NCBI RefSeq assembly: GCF_014648355.1
Contig: NZ_BMQY01000012.1
Span: 124,001 to 188,000 of the forward strand
Reading direction: 5' to 3'
From: Couchioplanes azureus
GTDB lineage: Bacteria > Actinomycetota > Actinomycetes > Mycobacteriales > Micromonosporaceae
DNA length: 64,000 nt
Shown here piece after piece: positions 1 to 8,218 of the stretch (positions are counted from its first letter, which is position 1; each line of letters begins with the position of its first letter). A program made the position numbers and the translations under genes. The notes beneath the pieces were generated by a model that was not told the origin of the DNA, searched no databases, and worked only from the letters and a program-made list of their open reading frames with translations.

Positions 1-215
1 GTATGCCCCAAGACCCCCTGCGGGTCGGGCTAACCGCATGACATGCCGCCGGGGTGTGTACCGCTACCGGACCCGGACACGTGGGAAACCCCTCAGCACG
101 TAAACCATCCTAGGAACCTGGCTCACCGGGTGGAAGGTTGAAGCGTCGGAGGATTCACGTTGCGGTTCGGGTGCATCTTCCTCATGTGGGTGCCCACGGT
201 GCCGATACCGAAAGA

Positions 216-611
216 ATGCACAGTCGCCTGACAGGGATGTTCACATGCGCGGGGTCGTGGCTGACCGGCCTGGCACTGACGGCATGCCTGACCGCGGCGA
301 CGGCCGTCGCCGCCACAGCGACGCAGCCCGGATCGTGGGGCGCCCGGCTGACGACGCACCAGTACGCAGTCGAGCGGACTAAGGACATTTCCTCCGCGGC
401 CGCGCGGCGCCACCACTGGACCAAGCAGGTCGCCTCGTCGACACCGCCGGGCGACCACGTACAGGCGCACCGCGTAGACCTCTGGGCCCGTCTGGCAGCA
501 ATCTCCGCGAACGACGCCGACCAGGTGACCGCTCTGACGGCCGCGTCATCCGGCGTAAGGGCTCTCGGACGAGCTGCTTTCGCACGAGAGCGAACACCTC
601 GTCCGTGGTGA
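216..611 (+). CDS. Possible small secreted protein
   Basis: Open frame of 131 codons. After a short polar start, residues 13-37 are hydrophobic and Ala/Thr-rich and could be a signal peptide ending near AVAATA. The rest is polar with no motif I recognise. I chose the ATG at 216 because it puts the hydrophobic segment near the N-terminus; the frame also stays open upstream from a TTG at 138. There is no clear ribosome binding site, and the opposite strand is also open here, so coding status is uncertain. It points toward the better supported secreted-protein gene at 713. Confidence 0.3.
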   Translation: MHSRLTGMFTCAGSWLTGLALTACLTAATAVAATATQPGSWGARLTTHQYAVERTKDISSAAARRHHWTKQVASSTPPGDHVQAHRVDLWARLAAISANDADQVTALTAASSGVRALGRAAFARERTPRPW

Positions 612-712
612 ATCCGTGGTTCGGGTAGGACCAGCCCGCCACCGTCCAGCCGCCGTCCAGTACGCGTCCAACCCTCCCTCACAGACTGTTCAGACCTACT
701 AGGGGAGGAAAC

Positions 713-1129
713 ATGCACCGACCGAAGGCCCTCGTGACCATGGCACTCGCCGCAGTTGCCGCAGCCTGCTTCCTGATCGGCACACCGGCCACCGCCGTCG
801 CCGGTCCGCAACCGGCCGCGCCCGCCCTCGCCGCCACCAAACTCGGCTTCGGCAAGGCGCCAGCCACCACCACCGGCAAGGGCATCCCGATGTCCGGCTT
901 GCAGACCAACCTCGTCCAGGGCAGCTGCAACGTCTTCATCCCACCCGGACCGGTCTACTACGTCGACTTCGTCTGCAACATCACCGCCGGCGCCGTCCGG
1001 CTGTTCATCGTCTGCAACGACAACGTCACCTACTGGAGCCCCGTCGTCACCGGCCAGCAGGATCTGCGCGGCATCTGCGGCCCGCCCGGGACCGTCATCC
1101 AGTACGGCGGCCGCGAGGTCGTCGTCTAG
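713..1129 (+). CDS. Small secreted protein, four cysteines
   Basis: A 138-residue protein of unknown function. Residues 1-30 form a typical signal peptide (basic start, Ala/Leu-rich core, probable cleavage after TAVAG). The mature part has an Ala/Pro/Thr-rich linker and then a compact C-terminal half with four cysteines (GSCNVF, FVCNIT, IVCNDN, GICGPP), which could form two disulfides outside the cell. The ATG is preceded by a strong GGGGAGGA binding site. The gene faces the CBM2-protein gene, and a hairpin lies between the two stops. I do not recognise the family. Confidence 0.7.
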   Translation: MHRPKALVTMALAAVAAACFLIGTPATAVAGPQPAAPALAATKLGFGKAPATTTGKGIPMSGLQTNLVQGSCNVFIPPGPVYYVDFVCNITAGAVRLFIVCNDNVTYWSPVVTGQQDLRGICGPPGTVIQYGGREVVV

Positions 1130-1149
1130 GACCTGGCCAGACCGTCCAG

Positions 1150-1185
1150 CGCGCGGTTGGTGCGATTCCTCCGCACCACCGCGCG
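1150..1185. terminator. Bidirectional terminator hairpin
   Basis: CGCGCGGTTGGTGCG at 1150-1164 pairs with CGCACCACCGCGCG at 1172-1185, with one bulged T and a 7-base loop. It lies between two convergent stop codons (1129 and 1203) and has no U-tract, as is common in actinomycetes. Confidence 0.75.
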
Positions 1186-1202
1186 CGTCTGCGCTGTCGT
1201 CG

Positions 1203-1610
1203 TCAGGCGCAGGGGACGCTGTTGACGGTGAACTCCGCCGGCCGGGTGGCCTGACCGGAGGCCTGGTAGGACACCGTGACCGCGCCGCCGGGACGGACGG
1301 TCGCGTTCGTGACGATGTCGTGCGCGACGATCACGTCCGAGGTGGTCTCCAGGTATGCCCCCTTGGCCAGGAGGATCGTCTGCCCGAGCGGCAGCCTGAA
1401 GCGCAGCGTCCAGCCCTCGATCGGCGCGGTGCCGGTGTTGTTGATCCTCAACACCGCCTCATGGACCGACGCGTCCACCTGCCGCCCGTAGTAGTCGACG
1501 GCGCAGCCCACCGACGGAGCCGCAACGACCGCTCCGGCCGGCAGGGCGGTCGACAGGGCGGCCGCCGGGCCCAGAAGTCCCGCGGCCAGGCACCGGAAGA
1601 TTCGCGACAT
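1203..1610 (-). CDS. Secreted CBM2-like carbohydrate-binding protein
   Basis: A 135-residue protein made of a signal peptide (about 1-30, ending ALPAGAVVA) and one domain that reads like a family 2 carbohydrate-binding module. It has a Cys near the start of the domain (SVGCAVDYY) and one at the very end (VPCA), an NTGTAPIEGWTLRF core, and late beta-strands typical of cellulose/chitin-binding CBM2. No catalytic domain is attached, so it probably acts as a free binding protein outside the cell. The ATG at 1610 has a GAGGAGGGG site just upstream. It is divergent from the AfsR-type regulator at 1695, 84 bases away, so the two may share a control region. Confidence 0.75.
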   Translation of the reverse strand: MSRIFRCLAAGLLGPAAALSTALPAGAVVAAPSVGCAVDYYGRQVDASVHEAVLRINNTGTAPIEGWTLRFRLPLGQTILLAKGAYLETTSDVIVAHDIVTNATVRPGGAVTVSYQASGQATRPAEFTVNSVPCA

Positions 1611-1694
1611 ACCCGTTCCCCTCCTCGCTCGTGGTCTCCATGCTCGATTGCAGACGATGACGGCCGTCACTGGACAGCGACTGGATGGCGACTG

Positions 1695-4640
1695 GTGCTG
1701 CGGATACAGGTTCTCGGCTTGACCCGGGCGTGGGTCGGCGGGGAACCGGCCGACCTCGGCCCGGCCGGCCAACGGGCCGTCCTCGGGCTGCTCCTGCTCG
1801 CCGAAGGGCAGCCGGTGAGCCGGTCCGCGCTGATCCACGCCCTGTGGGAGGACAAGCCGCCGGACAGCGCCGTCAACATCCTGCAGACCCGGATCAAGCA
1901 TCTGCGCCGCCATCTGGAACCGCGGCGCCCGGCCAGGCAGCCCAGCGAGCTGATCCCGCTGGCCGGTGACGGGTACCGGCTGAACGCCCCGCCGGGCAGC
2001 GTCGATCTGGCCGAGTTCCGGCGGCTGGTCCGGCTGGCCGGGCAGGCGCACGACGACCGCCGGCTCGGCGAGGCGCTCCGGCTGTGGCGGCACAGCGAGC
2101 CGTTCGCCGACGTACCGGTGCTCGGCCGTCACCCGGCGGTGATCGCGCTGGCCGAGGAGCGGCGGTCGGCGCTGACCCGGTACGCCGCGGCGATGCTGGC
2201 CGACGGGCACGCCGACCGGGCGGTGCGGTTGCTCGCCGAGGCGGCCGCCGCCAGCCCACTGGACGAGACCGGTCAAGCCCGGCTGATCCGCGCCTACCAG
2301 GCGGCGGGGCGGCGGGCCCAGGCGTTCGACACCTACCACGCAGTACGGAAACGGCTGGCCGAGGAACTGGGCGTAGACCCGGGCCCGGAACTCAGCGCGG
2401 CGCACGAGGCCCTGCTCGCCGAGGAGCCGGTGCGCCGGTCGGTGTCCGCAGCCACCGGCCCGCCGGTAGCCGTACCCCGGCATCCGCCGCAGGCGCCGAC
2501 GGCGCCGCCGCCCGCCGAACTGCCACCCGGCATCGGGGGTTTCACCGGCCGTCAGGCCGAACTCGACGAGCTCGACCGGCTCGCCCTCGAGGACCCCGGC
2601 GAGGCGCTGCGGATCATCGTGCTGTCCGGGACCGCCGGGGTCGGCAAGACCAGCCTCGCGGTGCACTGGGGCCACCGGGCGCGGGACCGGTTCGTGGACG
2701 GGCAGCTCTACGTCAACCTGCGCGGATATCACCCGGAGCAGCCGGTCGCCGCCGGTGACGCGCTGGCCGGGCTGCTCCGGTCGCTCGGCCTGCCCGCCGA
2801 CTCCGTGCCGGCGGACCTCGCCGAACGGTCCGCCCGGCTCCGCAGCCTGCTCGCGGGCCGGCGCATGCTCCTGCTGCTGGACAACGCCGCCACGGTCGAG
2901 CAGGTCCGCCCATTGCTGCCCGGCACCGGATCGTGCGTGGTCCTGGTGACCAGCCGGGACTCGCTGGCCGGCCTGGTCGCCGGGCAGGGCGCCGACCGCC
3001 TTGAACTGGACCTGCTGCCGCTCGCCGACGCGGTCGCCCTGGCCGGCCGGCTGCTGCGGTCGCGAACGGACGGCGAACACGATGCGGTGGCCGCTCTCGC
3101 CGTCCAGTGCGCCCGCCTTCCGCTGGCTCTGCGGATCGCGGCCGAACTGGCCCTGATGCGCCGCACCGCGCCGCTGGCCGCGCTCGTCGACGAGCTGTCC
3201 GACCGGCACCGGCGCCTGGACCTGCTGGCCACCGGGACGGATCCGCAGACCGACGTCGCAGTGGTGCTGTCCTGGTCGTACGGCCACCTGCCACCGGCCA
3301 CGGCCCGGGTGTTCCGGCTGCTCGGGCTGCACCCCGGCCCGGACATCGACGGCCACGCCGTGGCCGCGCTCTGCGGCGGGGACCCGGCCGTCACCCGGCG
3401 GGCGGTGGACGAGCTGGCCCGGGCGCACCTGATCCGGCGCCACGACGCCGACCGGTTCGTGCTGCACGACCTGCTGCAGGCGTACGCCGCCCGGCTCGCC
3501 GCCGACGACGCCGAACGCGATGCCGCTCTGCACCGGCTGCTGAACTACTACTGGTACACCGCGCAGACCGCCACCGAGACCATGTACCCGGCCGAACGGC
3601 ACCGCCTCGTCTGCGGCAGGGCCCCGGAAACACCGGGGCCGTCGCTGGACACCGCCGCCCGCAGCCTCGCCTGGCTGAACGCGGAACGGGCGAACCTGGT
3701 CGCGGTCGCCGTGCACGCCGAACGACACGGGCTGCCCGCGCACACCACCGCACTGACCCTGGTGCTGCTGCGCTACGTGGAGGCCGGCGGGCACCACGAC
3801 GAGGCCGCCACCCTGCACACACACGCACTGCGGGCCGCCGAAAAGCTCGGCGACACCCGCCGGCAGGCGCACCTGGAGACCAACTTCGCCGTCATCCTCG
3901 CCCAACAGGGGCGGTACCCGGAGGCGGAACTGCGGCTGCGGCACGCCGCCGATCTGGCCGCGAAGATCTCCGACCCGGTCGCGCAGGCCCGCGCGCTCGG
4001 CAACCTCGGTCACCTGCACGAGCGGCAGGGCCGGTACGCCGAGGCGGCCGACCGGCTCGACGAGGCGATCACGCTGTGCCGGGCGGCCGGCGACAGCACC
4101 GGCGAGGCCCGCGCCCTCGGCAACCTCGGCCAGGTGCTGCTGCGGCGCGGGCTGCCCGGTCCCGCCGGGGAGCGGCTGCGCGCGGCGCTCACCATCAACC
4201 GGCGCACCGGCGACGCGGTCGGCGAGGCGTACGCGCTGATCAGCCTGGGGCACATCGCGCTGCGGCAGGGCGACCACGACCGCGCCGCCGACCTGTGCGG
4301 AACGGCCCTGAAACTGTGCCGGGCCAACAACGAGCCGGCCGGCGAGGGGTACGCGCTCGACGCGCTCGGCCTGGCCCGGCTCGCCGCCGGTGACCACGCC
4401 GCCGCGCTGGACCTGCTGCGCCAGTCGCTGGTCACCTTCAGCCGCCTCGGTGAGCGGGCCGGTGAGGCGAACGCCGGCAACAGCCTCGGTGAGGCGCTGG
4501 CCGCATCGGGCCAGGTGCACCAGGCGCGGGCGTACCACGAGGCGGCGCTCACCCTGGCCGCCGAGATCGGCGACCACCACCAGCGGGAGCGCGCCGTTCG
4601 CGGACTGTCCAGTACCGGCCGGCCGACGTCCAGTGCCTGA
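1695..4640 (+). CDS. AfsR/SARP-type STAND transcriptional regulator
   Basis: A 981-residue regulator. Residues 1-95 form an OmpR-like winged helix (IQVLGLTRAW through an LW.DKPP segment), 100-240 a BTAD helical domain, about 280-560 an NB-ARC ATPase and about 680-975 TPR repeats. Visible motifs are the P-loop GTAGVGKTS near residue 312, Walker B LLLLDNAA near 392, a VTSRDSL sensor and HDLLQAYAA at the end of the ATPase. This is the AfsR architecture: nucleotide binding and TPR contacts control DNA binding. I use the GTG at 1695, with GGATGG upstream; the frame is open further back but there it runs through the CBM2 gene. A secreted-protein gene follows 61 bases downstream and is a plausible target. 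Confidence 0.9.
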   Translation: MLRIQVLGLTRAWVGGEPADLGPAGQRAVLGLLLLAEGQPVSRSALIHALWEDKPPDSAVNILQTRIKHLRRHLEPRRPARQPSELIPLAGDGYRLNAPPGSVDLAEFRRLVRLAGQAHDDRRLGEALRLWRHSEPFADVPVLGRHPAVIALAEERRSALTRYAAAMLADGHADRAVRLLAEAAAASPLDETGQARLIRAYQAAGRRAQAFDTYHAVRKRLAEELGVDPGPELSAAHEALLAEEPVRRSVSAATGPPVAVPRHPPQAPTAPPPAELPPGIGGFTGRQAELDELDRLALEDPGEALRIIVLSGTAGVGKTSLAVHWGHRARDRFVDGQLYVNLRGYHPEQPVAAGDALAGLLRSLGLPADSVPADLAERSARLRSLLAGRRMLLLLDNAATVEQVRPLLPGTGSCVVLVTSRDSLAGLVAGQGADRLELDLLPLADAVALAGRLLRSRTDGEHDAVAALAVQCARLPLALRIAAELALMRRTAPLAALVDELSDRHRRLDLLATGTDPQTDVAVVLSWSYGHLPPATARVFRLLGLHPGPDIDGHAVAALCGGDPAVTRRAVDELARAHLIRRHDADRFVLHDLLQAYAARLAADDAERDAALHRLLNYYWYTAQTATETMYPAERHRLVCGRAPETPGPSLDTAARSLAWLNAERANLVAVAVHAERHGLPAHTTALTLVLLRYVEAGGHHDEAATLHTHALRAAEKLGDTRRQAHLETNFAVILAQQGRYPEAELRLRHAADLAAKISDPVAQARALGNLGHLHERQGRYAEAADRLDEAITLCRAAGDSTGEARALGNLGQVLLRRGLPGPAGERLRAALTINRRTGDAVGEAYALISLGHIALRQGDHDRAADLCGTALKLCRANNEPAGEGYALDALGLARLAAGDHAAALDLLRQSLVTFSRLGERAGEANAGNSLGEALAASGQVHQARAYHEAALTLAAEIGDHHQRERAVRGLSSTGRPTSSA

Positions 4641-4701
4641 CCAGCGCCCCGTCCTACGTTCCGTCCCAGCACATCGACCGATGACCAGAAGGGACAGAAC
4701 A

Positions 4702-5331
4702 ATGCGACAAGGAATCCTTCGGACGCTGGCGGCCGCCGCGGCCGCCGGGGCGCTGGCCTTCGCCGGGGCCACCCCGGCGAAGGCGGACTCCGACCTGCCG
4801 AACTTCCAGCTCGGCATCCAGCTCATCGACAACGGCAGCGAGGTCGGGCAGATGCAGATGACCCCGTTCGCCACCTTCGGCGGCGGCTGCTCCGAGTGGG
4901 CCGGCGACCCGAACGCCTTCGACCCGGACGGCGCCCGCGTGCAGCTCATGCCGGCCCCGCGTGGCCGGCTCGGTGACCGTGACCTGCGGTTCGGCATCCA
5001 GCTCGAGGACCGCAACGGCAGCGAGCGAGGCCCGGTGCAGTGGACCAGGTGGGCGAGCGAGGGCGGCAGCATGAGCCCGGACGCGTTCGACGCCAACTTC
5101 TTCGACCCCGACCGGGTCCGGGTCTGCCTGGAGACCCGGACGATGCCGGCCGGCATCGACCTCTACGACATCAGAGCCTCCATCAAGGCCGTCGACCTGG
5201 GCGGGCGGGACCAGAACGGACTCCGGCAGTTCACGCCGTGGCTGTACGACGGCGGCGGGTTCAGCGGATGGGCGTACGACTCGAACGCCTTCGACCCGGA
5301 CGGCTTCTCCATCGGTCTGGAGGTCTACTGA
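4702..5331 (+). CDS. Secreted triple-repeat protein
   Basis: A 209-residue protein with a clear signal peptide (1-29, ending TPAKA). The mature protein is three degenerate copies of a unit of about 60-65 residues: a strand pattern of the type FQLGIQLID, LRFGIQLED or IRASIKAVD, a central W/F-rich stretch, then NAFDPDG, NFFDPDR or NAFDPDG. The acidic DPDG loop could bind metal, but that is inference. Start is ATG with GAAGGGA upstream. It lies directly downstream of, and co-oriented with, the AfsR-type regulator, and ends at a strong hairpin. I do not know a family name for the repeat. Confidence 0.8.
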   Translation: MRQGILRTLAAAAAAGALAFAGATPAKADSDLPNFQLGIQLIDNGSEVGQMQMTPFATFGGGCSEWAGDPNAFDPDGARVQLMPAPRGRLGDRDLRFGIQLEDRNGSERGPVQWTRWASEGGSMSPDAFDANFFDPDRVRVCLETRTMPAGIDLYDIRASIKAVDLGGRDQNGLRQFTPWLYDGGGFSGWAYDSNAFDPDGFSIGLEVY

Positions 5332-5338
5332 ACTAGGC

Positions 5339-5366
5339 ACGGGGACCGGTTCGCGCCGGTCCCCGT
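5339..5366 (+). terminator. Terminator hairpin
   Basis: ACGGGGACCGG (5339-5349) and CCGGTCCCCGT (5356-5366) form a perfect 11-bp stem with a TTCGCG loop. It starts 8 bases after the stop codon of the triple-repeat secreted protein. Confidence 0.9.
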
Positions 5367-5389
5367 CCCGATGCTGTCAGCCGGGCCGA

Positions 5390-5640
5390 TCAGTTGCGGA
5401 CGATCGTGAAGGTCGACGTGGTGTTGCGGATGTCGACCGCGTTGTGGGCCAGGGTCAGGTTGGTGAAGACCACGCGGCCCACGGCCGGGCCCTGGCCCGG
5501 TTCCGGCATCTCGTTGGCCCAGATGTTGGTGAAGGCTCGTGGCGGTGATGGGGTTCTGCGGCTGGTCGGCGCGGACGATGGATCGGTGCATGAAATGCCG
5601 AGCCGCATCTGACCTCAATGGGAGGCGGTCAGGTCGAGTG
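5390..5640 (-). pseudogene. Frameshifted C-terminal fragment, likely carbohydrate-active enzyme
   Basis: Two minus-strand frames join into one protein-like sequence: a part reading RADQPQNPITATS, then after a one-base slip FTNIWANEMPEPG through VVFTNLTLAHNAVDIRN to TFTIVRN at the stop (5390). An extra base around 5540 explains the break. The Asn/Thr-rich short-strand pattern resembles the end of a right-handed beta-helix polysaccharide-degrading enzyme, but I cannot name the family. No signal peptide or 5' portion remains. It is a decayed remnant between two secreted or surface protein genes. Confidence 0.45.
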
Positions 5641-5731
5641 CGGCGTGCCCGTCGACGGCGGCTGATCAAGCTGGAGGCGAGCCGCTACGTCACCGTGAGC
5701 GGATGAGTCTGCCGTGAGGGGACGATCGGAA

Positions 5732-6619
5732 CTAGGTCTTCTTGATGGTCCATCGGCCGTCGCTGTTGACGACGAACAGCACTGAGTCGTTCGGAACCAG
5801 GTGCTCGCCCTTGAAGTTGCCGATGTCGTTGACGACGAGATCGGCATCGCCGTCCGAGTCGTACGCGTACATGGTGACATTCGAGTCTGATCTCGTACTC
5901 ACGAACTCGATCGAGTCGAGCGGGTCGAAGGACGACGCGACATTCACCACGCCGTCGCTCTTGCCGGAGTAGGTCCCGGACCCGTTCCACCGTTCGGCTG
6001 TGGTCAGCGACGCCAGCTTGACGGTCCACGACCCGCCGCCTTCGATCTTCAGGCCGGCGACCTCGGATCCCCGAGGGTTGAAGAGTGCCTGCCCGGAATA
6101 CGAGTCGATGGCGTTGACCAGGAGATCATCCTCATCGCCGTCCGGGCTCAGCGCGTAGATGGTGATATTGCCGTCGGCGCCTGTCCAGGATGTCGTCATG
6201 AGCAACGAGTCGGTGATCACCGGACGGAATTTCACCACCTTGTCGCCCCTCCCCCGGTACACCTTCGGCGCCGGCGTCTTCGGCGCCGGTGGCGCCGGCG
6301 CTGCCGTGGTGGGTTGGGGCGCCCGAGTGGTCGTCCGGGGAGTGGCCACCGGCGGTTCGGTGTCGGTGGTCGCGGCCGACGTGGCAGCGGGGCTGGCGCC
6401 GGCCGTCTCGGGCACCACCGCCTCCGAGGCGGTCTTCTCCTTCTCGTCTTCGCCGCTCATCACGGCGGCCACAGTCACGCCGCCACAGCACAGCAAGAGA
6501 AGTACGCCCGCACCCGCACCCGCGATGATCAGTTTCTTGCGCCGTGAGGCTGCCGGTCTGCCGGGACCCGGCGGAAAGCCCGGCATTCCGGCAAGAGGAG
6601 GTGGCGGAGGTTGAGTCAT
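5732..6619 (-). CDS. Membrane-anchored protein with two extracellular repeats
   Basis: A 295-residue type II-like protein. Residues 1-28 are a Pro/Gly-rich cytoplasmic tail, 29-52 one transmembrane helix after RRKK, and 60-118 a Thr/Pro/Ala-rich wall-spanning linker. Two related beta-rich repeats follow (about 122-205 and 215-295), each with an acidic D-G-D loop (SPDGDEDDLLVN and DSDGDADLVVN) and ending in W-T-V-K-L or W-T-I-K-K. The layout suggests a surface or periplasmic sensing/binding protein. The 5' end lies in a Pro-rich start (MTQPPPPP). No partner gene is adjacent. I do not recognise the repeat family. Confidence 0.75.
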   Translation of the reverse strand: MTQPPPPPLAGMPGFPPGPGRPAASRRKKLIIAGAGAGVLLLLCCGGVTVAAVMSGEDEKEKTASEAVVPETAGASPAATSAATTDTEPPVATPRTTTRAPQPTTAAPAPPAPKTPAPKVYRGRGDKVVKFRPVITDSLLMTTSWTGADGNITIYALSPDGDEDDLLVNAIDSYSGQALFNPRGSEVAGLKIEGGGSWTVKLASLTTAERWNGSGTYSGKSDGVVNVASSFDPLDSIEFVSTRSDSNVTMYAYDSDGDADLVVNDIGNFKGEHLVPNDSVLFVVNSDGRWTIKKT

Positions 6620-6947
6620 CCCGGGCAGTACACCACCAAAATCCGGCCGGAGTCGGAGAATTCGGCGGACTACCCGATTCGATCCGTCCCGTCCGGATCA
6701 GCATCACCGGTACTCCATCTGCGTATCGCGGCGTGTACTTGAACGGCATGATCGCGATGATGTTCCCCTCGTCGTACCCGGTGATGGTACGAGCCCATCC
6801 CACGGCCGGATCGGTGCCATGGAAAGCAGCGGCACAGCTCGTAGCTCGCTGGCACCCCAGCTTCGCCGCGATGACGCGGCGTGCCTGCAAGCGTGGGGCC
6901 AGAGCAAGGTACTGCAGAGTCCGCACATGCCGATGAGCGGCTGTTGG
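6620..6947. other. Gene-free interval
   Basis: The interval separates two minus-strand genes. Several frames are open but none has a ribosome binding site or recognisable protein. It presumably holds the promoter of the 5732-6619 gene. No strong hairpin seen. Confidence 0.5.
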
Positions 6948-7970
6948 TTATTGGATCCATGGCCGTTTCTGCTGTCTCCACCGGTCGATCTCTCGGACGG
7001 CTGCTGGGTCCGGTGCTGCATCACGAGCCAGAGCGAGCAGCGCCCGAGTCATCCGAGCGCGGCGCACGTCGTACGGTGCGATTTCACGCCAGCTCTTCGG
7101 CATCGACAGGGCTTCGTCGAGCGTCATGGGAAGAGCGGCCATGCAGGCACGAGACACCTCAGCAGGCGACGGCGAGCCATAGCGCGCCCAGTGGTAGGTC
7201 CATTCCTCCTGGAGGAAGGCGTTCGTTTCGCGTGCCCGCTCCAGGAACCAGGAAAGCAGTGCGGTCCACTCGTCGGCGCGGGTCGGCTGGTCGCTGTCGA
7301 GCCGGGTGAGCGCGACGAACACCGCCGCATAGTCGTCCGCCGCGAACTCACGCTCCGCCAGCCATGCGGGCCACGCTCCGGCGCCCGCCTTGCCGAGGGC
7401 GCGCATCGCGTTACGGATGTGCCCCCGCCGGTCCGGGGACGGTAACGGTACGACGTTCCGGTTGATGGTGACGTCGATCAGCCTGCCAGGCGGTGCTGCG
7501 TCGTCACCGTCGCCGGTCGCCACCTTCGCTGACACGGCGGACGCTCTGACGGTGTACTCGTCCGGATGGGCGAGAGCGCCCGGCCCGGGTACCAGCTCGA
7601 AGCCGTACCGCCGCAGCTCCGCCACGACAGCTGACCACTCGGGAGGCTCGTCCATCAAGTAGGCACGGATAGTGATCCCGTTGGCCTCCCACGGCGCGTG
7701 CAGGTGGTCACGCACATAGAAGGCCGTGACATGGTTCCAGTCGCGGGTCATGTGCAGACCACCGGCGAAGTACCGTTGCTCGAAGGCCCGGCCGTAGGGC
7801 TCGCCCCGATCCGCCTGATCGGGAGGCAGCCGGTTCGGGAAGCCGAGTTGGGAGGCCAAATCCTCCGGGTCCGCCTCCAGCGGCACGCCTTCAATACAGC
7901 CAGTGGCAAGCGCCTCCAGACACGCCTCAGTCAACTCATCGTCGGTCCAGTACACAAACTCCACGCCCAT
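6948..7970 (-). CDS. Conserved-looking protein of unknown function
   Basis: About 340 residues, soluble, with no signal peptide or membrane segment. The N-terminal half has a VYWTDDEL start, a WNHVTAFYVRDHLHAPWE region and a two-stranded ending (VVAELRRYGFELVPGPG). The C-terminal half is helical and rich in Trp/Arg (WPAWLAEREF, ADEWTALLSWFLERARE, LPMTLDEALSMPKSW). I do not recognise it. The start is taken at the ATG at 7970 (MGVEFVYW); no good ribosome binding site is visible, and the frame is open back to 8060. It is the last of three co-oriented genes with the GHKL ATPase and the Uma2-type gene. Confidence 0.65.
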   Translation of the reverse strand: MGVEFVYWTDDELTEACLEALATGCIEGVPLEADPEDLASQLGFPNRLPPDQADRGEPYGRAFEQRYFAGGLHMTRDWNHVTAFYVRDHLHAPWEANGITIRAYLMDEPPEWSAVVAELRRYGFELVPGPGALAHPDEYTVRASAVSAKVATGDGDDAAPPGRLIDVTINRNVVPLPSPDRRGHIRNAMRALGKAGAGAWPAWLAEREFAADDYAAVFVALTRLDSDQPTRADEWTALLSWFLERARETNAFLQEEWTYHWARYGSPSPAEVSRACMAALPMTLDEALSMPKSWREIAPYDVRRARMTRALLALARDAAPDPAAVREIDRWRQQKRPWIQ

Positions 7971-8218
7971 AGAGACTAGTGGCCGGCCACAGGACGATCG
8001 TACGGAGAAAGCACCACCACGATCATGCCGAGTTTGATGGACTGCAGGACATCCGCTCATGCCGCGATGTGCGCGCTACGGCTGACACCGAGCGGTAAGG
8101 ACAAGCCGCCGCCCCGGTTCGGAAGCGACCTGTGTCCCGGTGTCCCATCCGACAAGTACGACACTTGGCGGCCACCCGAGTCCCGGGTAGCCGCCCAGTG
8201 CTGTAGAACGTCGAGCTG

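Noticed and set aside
1320..1694. N-terminal extension of the AfsR-type regulator
   Set aside because: It runs antisense through the CBM2-like gene and shows no conserved sequence; the winged helix starts right after the GTG at 1695.
1611..5156. Very long minus-strand open frame extending upstream from the CBM2-like gene
   Set aside because: It is the complement of the AfsR-type regulator with low-complexity Arg/Gly/Val content. Real coding on the minus strand ends at the ATG at 1610, with its own ribosome binding site and signal peptide.
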